Below are positions 60,879 through 64,000 of a DNA stretch of 64,000 nucleotides, piece after piece. The stretch's first letter is position 1; the number at the start of each line of letters is the position of its first letter. Origin of the DNA: Arcobacter sp. (lineage in GTDB: Bacteria > Campylobacterota > Campylobacteria > Campylobacterales > Arcobacteraceae); the NCBI GenBank assembly GCA_020048055.1, contig JAIFNA010000009.1:124001-188000 (forward strand), in the 5' to 3' direction. The position numbers were made by a program, and so were the translations under genes. The notes beneath the pieces are model-generated. The model ran no database searches. It had not been told where the DNA came from and was given only the letters and a program-made list of their open reading frames with translations.

Positions 60879-61910
60879 TTAGTTGAAGTCTGGTTTAGGC
60901 GTTTTATCAGAAATTACTGGTAAAACTGGATATGTAATAGTTGGTTTTTTACCTGTTAAGCTATTTAAGAATGTAACAATCTTAGCAGCTTCCGCATCTG
61001 TAATTTTAATTCCAAGTTGAATAGAACCCATCTCTTTTACTGCATCACTAAGTGACCATACATTTCCATTGTGGAAATATGGAGCAGTCTCTTGTATATT
61101 TCTTAGAGTTGGAGTTTTAACCATCCCTTTTTCATTTCCTTTAAAGTCACCTTTAGCATAGCTATAATTTGCGTGAACTTGGAATGGTTGCATTGTTCCA
61201 CCTAGTCCAATGTCATTATGACATGCTGTACAACCTTTATCTATAAATACTTTTAATCCCTCTTTTTCAGATTTATTTAGAGCTTTAAGATTTCCGTTTA
61301 GGAATGCATCATATTTTGAAGGTGTGATTAGTGTTCTTTCAAATAATCCGATTGTATCTGCAATTAATTTGAAAGTGATTTTTACATCTTTACCATAAGC
61401 TTTTTTAAATTCAGCAACATACTCAGGCATTGAAGTTACACGAGAAAGAACAAGTTCAGCAGGTGCAGCCATTTCAGGACCAGCTTGAATTGGACCTTGA
61501 GCTTGATCTTCTAAGTGCGGAGATCTTCCATCCCAAAATTGTGCAGCATTTAAAACTGAATTGTAAACTGTTGGTGAGTTTAGATGATGAGGATTTGCTG
61601 TCCATTTATGTCCAATTGCTGCTCCAATTCCATCAGCTCCACCAATTGCAAGATTGTGGCATGTATTACAAGATATTAGATTACTTTTTGAAAGTCTTGG
61701 ATCAAAATATAATTTTTTTCCCAGCTCAATTTTCTCTTTAGTCATAACATTTGTTTTATCTTCAACTAATTTTAGTAACTCTTTTTTATCAGCTGGAATA
61801 GCCTTTAGGCCAGCATTTTTTGCCGCTTTTAAAAGTTCAGCATCAGCTAATGCAAATGTTGAACTACCTGCTAAAATTAATCCACTTACGATTAAACTTA
61901 TTTTTTTCAT
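60879..61910 (-). CDS. di-heme cytochrome c peroxidase
   Basis: A 343-residue periplasmic enzyme with signal peptide (about 1-22). Heme sites are C81-x2-C84-H85 (CNTCH) and C226-x2-C229-H230 (CTACH). VYNSVLNAAQFWDGRSPHLEDQA and TPTLRNIQETAPYFHNG are typical of CcpA-type bacterial peroxidases. It reduces hydrogen peroxide to water with electrons from cytochrome c, linking peroxide defence to respiration. AAAAGGAACC precedes ATG. It stands alone. Confidence 0.95.
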   Translation of the reverse strand: MKKISLIVSGLILAGSSTFALADAELLKAAKNAGLKAIPADKKELLKLVEDKTNVMTKEKIELGKKLYFDPRLSKSNLISCNTCHNLAIGGADGIGAAIGHKWTANPHHLNSPTVYNSVLNAAQFWDGRSPHLEDQAQGPIQAGPEMAAPAELVLSRVTSMPEYVAEFKKAYGKDVKITFKLIADTIGLFERTLITPSKYDAFLNGNLKALNKSEKEGLKVFIDKGCTACHNDIGLGGTMQPFQVHANYSYAKGDFKGNEKGMVKTPTLRNIQETAPYFHNGNVWSLSDAVKEMGSIQLGIKITDAEAAKIVTFLNSLTGKKPTITYPVLPVISDKTPKPDFN

Positions 61911-62039
61911 TTTGGTTCCTTTTATATTGAAAATTTATCTAAATCATAGTTTAGACTTATGAAAGATTAGAGTAGTAACACTTAAAAAATACTTAGTATT
62001 TAATAATTTTTATTATCTAAATATTTTAATCAATTAAGA

Positions 62040-62045
62040 TATAAT
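62040..62045 (+). promoter_or_regulatory. -10-like box with no assigned gene
   Basis: TATAAT in the context TTAAGATATAATTTC. The next annotated feature downstream is the tRNA 190 bases away. It might start a longer tRNA precursor or a small RNA, or be chance in AT-rich sequence. Confidence 0.3.
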
Positions 62046-62201
62046 TTCTCCTATTTATAAATAACCAAAGAAAATAAATGTACAGCAACATAAAATAGGT
62101 GTCTTTGTGATTAATAGATTTGTATTAATTGAGAATATAAAACAATTTAAATTATTTGTAAAATGATAATGTTATTTTTGTAAGTTTGAATAAAACTATT
62201 A

Positions 62202-62212
62202 TGTGATATAAA
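62202..62212 (+). promoter_or_regulatory. -10 box of tRNA-Val
   Basis: TATAAA (62207-62212) preceded by TG at 62202-62203, 21 bases before the first tRNA base. The precursor would have a 5' leader of about 15 bases. Confidence 0.45.
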
Positions 62213-62233
62213 TCCATTCAAAAAAATTTAAAT

Positions 62234-62309
62234 GGTCTAATAGCTCAGTTGGTAGAGCACTACCTCGACAAGGTAGGGGTCACAGGTTCGAGTCCTGTTT
62301 GGACCACCA
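62234..62309 (+). tRNA. tRNA-Val (anticodon GAC)
   Basis: A complete cloverleaf. The acceptor stem GGTCTAA pairs with TTGGACC (one T-G wobble). The D arm is GCTC/GAGC, the anticodon stem CTACC/GGTAG with loop TCGACAA gives anticodon GAC, and the T arm is ACAGG-TTCGAGT-CCTGT. The 3' CCA is encoded. It reads GUC and GUU valine codons. The convergent ispG gene ends four bases away. Confidence 0.97.
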
Positions 62310-62312
62310 TCT

Positions 62313-63383
62313 TTAATTAAATTTTTCTTGAAGTGAAGCTTCTTTTTCAACTTCTTCTAAAAATCTTCCAAGCAATTTGTCAGTGGGTAATTTTTCTATA
62401 ACTTCACCTTTTTTAATTATTAATCCACTTCCATTTCCATAAGCAATAGCAACATCAGCGCTTTTAGCTTCACCAAGAGCATTTACTACACACCCCATAA
62501 CTGAAATATTTAGTGGTGTTTTTATATGTGCAGTTGCTTTTTCAACTTCTGCAACAGCACTAACTAGGTCAGCTTCAATTCTTCCACAAGTTGGACAAGA
62601 GATTATATTTACACCATTTTTCACTACACCAGCATCTTTTAAAATAGCTTTTCCTACCTCTATCTCTTTTTCTAACTCCCCAGTGATTGAAACTCTAAGT
62701 GTATCCCCTATTCCATCTAAGATTAAACTTCCAAGTGCCATTGAAGATTTTATAGTGCTATGAAAAAGTGTACCAGCTTCAGTAACACCTAAGTGGAAAG
62801 GGTAATTATTAAGTGGTCTTAGCATACGATAAGCCTCAACTGTTCTTTGCACATCGCTAGCTTTAAGACTTATTTTTATGTCAGTAAAATCGAGGTCTTC
62901 TAAAAATTTAATATTATAAATAGCACTTTCAACCATACCTTTTGGTGTTTGTCCATATTTATCTTCAAATTTTTCCTCTAAACTTCCACAATTAACCCCT
63001 ATTCTAACTGGAAGATTTCTCTCTTTACACGCTTTTACTATCTCTTTTATTCGATTTTGTTCCCCAATGTTACCTGGATTAAATCTGATACAATCAACCC
63101 ATTTTGCAGCTTCAATTGCTAATTTATAGTTAAAATGGATATCAGCAACCAAAGGAAGTGAAGTTTGCTTTTTAATCTCTTCTAGTGCAAGTGCAGCTTT
63201 CATATCGGGTACAGCAACACGAACAATATCAGCACCAGCAAAATGTAACATTTTTATTTGCTCAACTGTTTCATTTATATTTTCAGTTTTTGAAAAAGTC
63301 ATAGATTGCACACTAATAGGCGCATCTCCACCAATAGCAACATTGCCAACATATATTTTTTTAGTTTTGTATCTTGTTATCAT
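62313..63383 (-). CDS. ispG: 4-hydroxy-3-methylbut-2-enyl diphosphate synthase
   Basis: A 356-residue GcpE/IspG. The TIM-barrel part has [36 protein letters not shown] and [11 protein letters not shown]. The C-terminal [4Fe-4S] site is formed by ISCPTCGR and [13 protein letters not shown]. It reduces MEcPP to HMBPP in the MEP isoprenoid pathway. No Shine-Dalgarno sequence precedes the ATG; a -10 box ends six bases from it, so the transcript is probably leaderless. It is divergent from the cvpA-like gene. Confidence 0.95.
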   Translation of the reverse strand: MITRYKTKKIYVGNVAIGGDAPISVQSMTFSKTENINETVEQIKMLHFAGADIVRVAVPDMKAALALEEIKKQTSLPLVADIHFNYKLAIEAAKWVDCIRFNPGNIGEQNRIKEIVKACKERNLPVRIGVNCGSLEEKFEDKYGQTPKGMVESAIYNIKFLEDLDFTDIKISLKASDVQRTVEAYRMLRPLNNYPFHLGVTEAGTLFHSTIKSSMALGSLILDGIGDTLRVSITGELEKEIEVGKAILKDAGVVKNGVNIISCPTCGRIEADLVSAVAEVEKATAHIKTPLNISVMGCVVNALGEAKSADVAIAYGNGSGLIIKKGEVIEKLPTDKLLGRFLEEVEKEASLQEKFN

Positions 63384-63387
63384 AAGG

Positions 63388-63415
63388 GGATTTTATCTTA
63401 AAAAAGATATAATCC
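63388..63415. promoter_or_regulatory. divergent promoters within an inverted repeat (ispG / cvpA-like)
   Basis: GGATTTTATCTT (63388-63399) and AAGATATAATCC (63404-63415) are inverted repeats with one mismatch and an AAAA spacer. The plus -10 is TATAAT (63408-63413); the minus -10 is TAAAAT (63395-63390), six bases from the ispG ATG. The same GGATTTTATC core occurs in the inverted repeat at 52703-52738. Confidence 0.65.
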
Positions 63416-63445
63416 TCCACAAAAAAATTAACAAATGGTGTGTAT

Positions 63446-64000
63446 ATGGAAAACTTTGGATTCTTTGATATTATTATTTTAATACTTATAGGTTTACTCG
63501 GATTAAAAGGACTTTTAAGGGGATTAGTAAAAGAATTATTTGCTATATTTGGAATTATTGGTGGTATTTTTATAGCTTCAAGAGTAGCTTCAAGCACTGG
63601 CGGTTTGATTGATGTGGTTGTAGGTTTTCAAAATGAAAACACTCTGCTTTTGGTTGGATTTATAATCTCACTATCAATAATCTGGACAGCTGCATATTTC
63701 GCAGGGATATTTTTAAGTACTATGTTTACTTTGACTGGACTTGGTATTTTTGACAGAATTTTAGGATTTTTATTTGGTGCAGGAAAAGTTTTTTTACTTT
63801 TTTCAGTTATTTTTTATGCACTTTCAAGTGTTGAAACACTTAAAAATAAGATGTCAAAACTTGAACAAACAAGCTTTTTCTATCCTATGTTAGTCTCAAG
63901 CGGAGCTGTAATTATAAAATTAAACAATGAAAGTTTAAAAAATAACATTACAACAAAAATGGATAATGTATCAAATGCAACAAAATCATCAATCAATGAT
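63446..64000 (+). CDS. CvpA family membrane protein (3' end outside window)
   Basis: The frame opens at ATG 63446 and runs to the last base, giving 185 residues without a stop, so the gene continues beyond the window. FDIIILILIGLLGLKGLLRGLVKELF is the start of the CvpA signature, seen in pieces, followed by membrane helices to about 135 (IIGGIFIASRVASS, GIFDRILGFLFGAGKVFLLF). The visible end begins a soluble region. CvpA proteins are inner-membrane proteins linked to colicin V export and envelope stress. The ribosome site is weak (GGTG). Confidence 0.85.
   Translation, partial: MENFGFFDIIILILIGLLGLKGLLRGLVKELFAIFGIIGGIFIASRVASSTGGLIDVVVGFQNENTLLLVGFIISLSIIWTAAYFAGIFLSTMFTLTGLGIFDRILGFLFGAGKVFLLFSVIFYALSSVETLKNKMSKLEQTSFFYPMLVSSGAVIIKLNNESLKNNITTKMDNVSNATKSSIND

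Larger units (their letters stand above)
61911..62233. other. 323-bp intergenic region, no protein gene
   Basis: This gap between the peroxidase start and the tRNA holds no credible coding sequence. It contains the ribosome site and presumably the promoter of the peroxidase (left end), a plus-strand TATAAT at 62040-62045 with no gene behind it, and the -10 box of the tRNA. The rest is AT-rich without strong hairpins. Confidence 0.6.

Noticed and set aside
62078-62098. Six-codon reading frame behind the 62040 -10 box as a leader peptide
   Set aside because: No ribosome binding site and no downstream gene it could control; likely chance.

Overview
This AT-rich, gene-dense window comes from the chromosome of a Campylobacterota (epsilonproteobacterial) bacterium, most likely a free-living Sulfurimonas-, Sulfuricurvum- or Arcobacter-like lineage. 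The assignment rests on MqnD of the futalosine menaquinone pathway, a Csd4/Pgp1-type cell-shape carboxypeptidase, a FabL-like enoyl reductase next to pgsA, a short GltX, a di-heme cytochrome c peroxidase, and several histidine kinases with the H-box NIAHQWRQPL. No transposase, phage gene, CRISPR array or rRNA was seen. One tRNA gene (Val, GAC) is present.

Layout. 1-6483: a kinase cut by the left edge, YceI, a Y-family polymerase, a DUF808 membrane protein, a polysaccharide deacetylase and a DMT exporter. 6484-11963: pgsA, a FabL-like reductase, dapE, small proteins, aat and an MFS transporter. 12047-18683: ftsW, then five overlapping genes (TonB-dependent receptor, small periplasmic protein, histidine kinase, coiled-coil protein, DEAD-box helicase). 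18701-31194 is mostly minus strand: glyS, small proteins, rsmG, ribA, a kinase with two degenerate receivers, a DnaQ-like exonuclease, trpF, rpe, then trmL, purU, two unknown genes, recO and a MurF-N-like protein. 31206-43086: metG, a Csd4-like peptidase, a small pseudopilin/GspF cluster, an ABC-F ATPase, an NlpC/P60 enzyme and mfd. 43254-48560: a TPR membrane protein divergent from an operon of a phosphoethanolamine transferase, an SHP-like cytochrome, a diheme cytochrome and a cytochrome b561-diheme fusion. 48605-52671: a six-gene minus-strand operon (TerB-DnaJ protein, [2Fe-2S] protein, unknown, methyltransferase, TAXI protein, pdxH). 52769-64000: tatB-tatC-queA, gltX-yggT-lytic transglycosylase, a lipoprotein, fbp, mqnD, cytochrome c peroxidase, tRNA-Val, ispG and a cvpA-like gene cut by the right edge.

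The most interesting parts are: (i) the eptA/SHP/DHC/b561 operon with two inverted repeats in the promoter region it shares with the TPR gene; (ii) the translationally coupled receptor-kinase-helicase operon; (iii) two genes that appear to start at ATT and ATA; (iv) three genes with a -10 box exactly six bases from ATG and no ribosome binding site, suggesting leaderless mRNAs; (v) compact divergent promoters built on near-perfect inverted repeats. Terminators are also economical: three strong intrinsic hairpins include the stop codon of the gene they end. All functions are assigned by reading the sequence; no database search was run.
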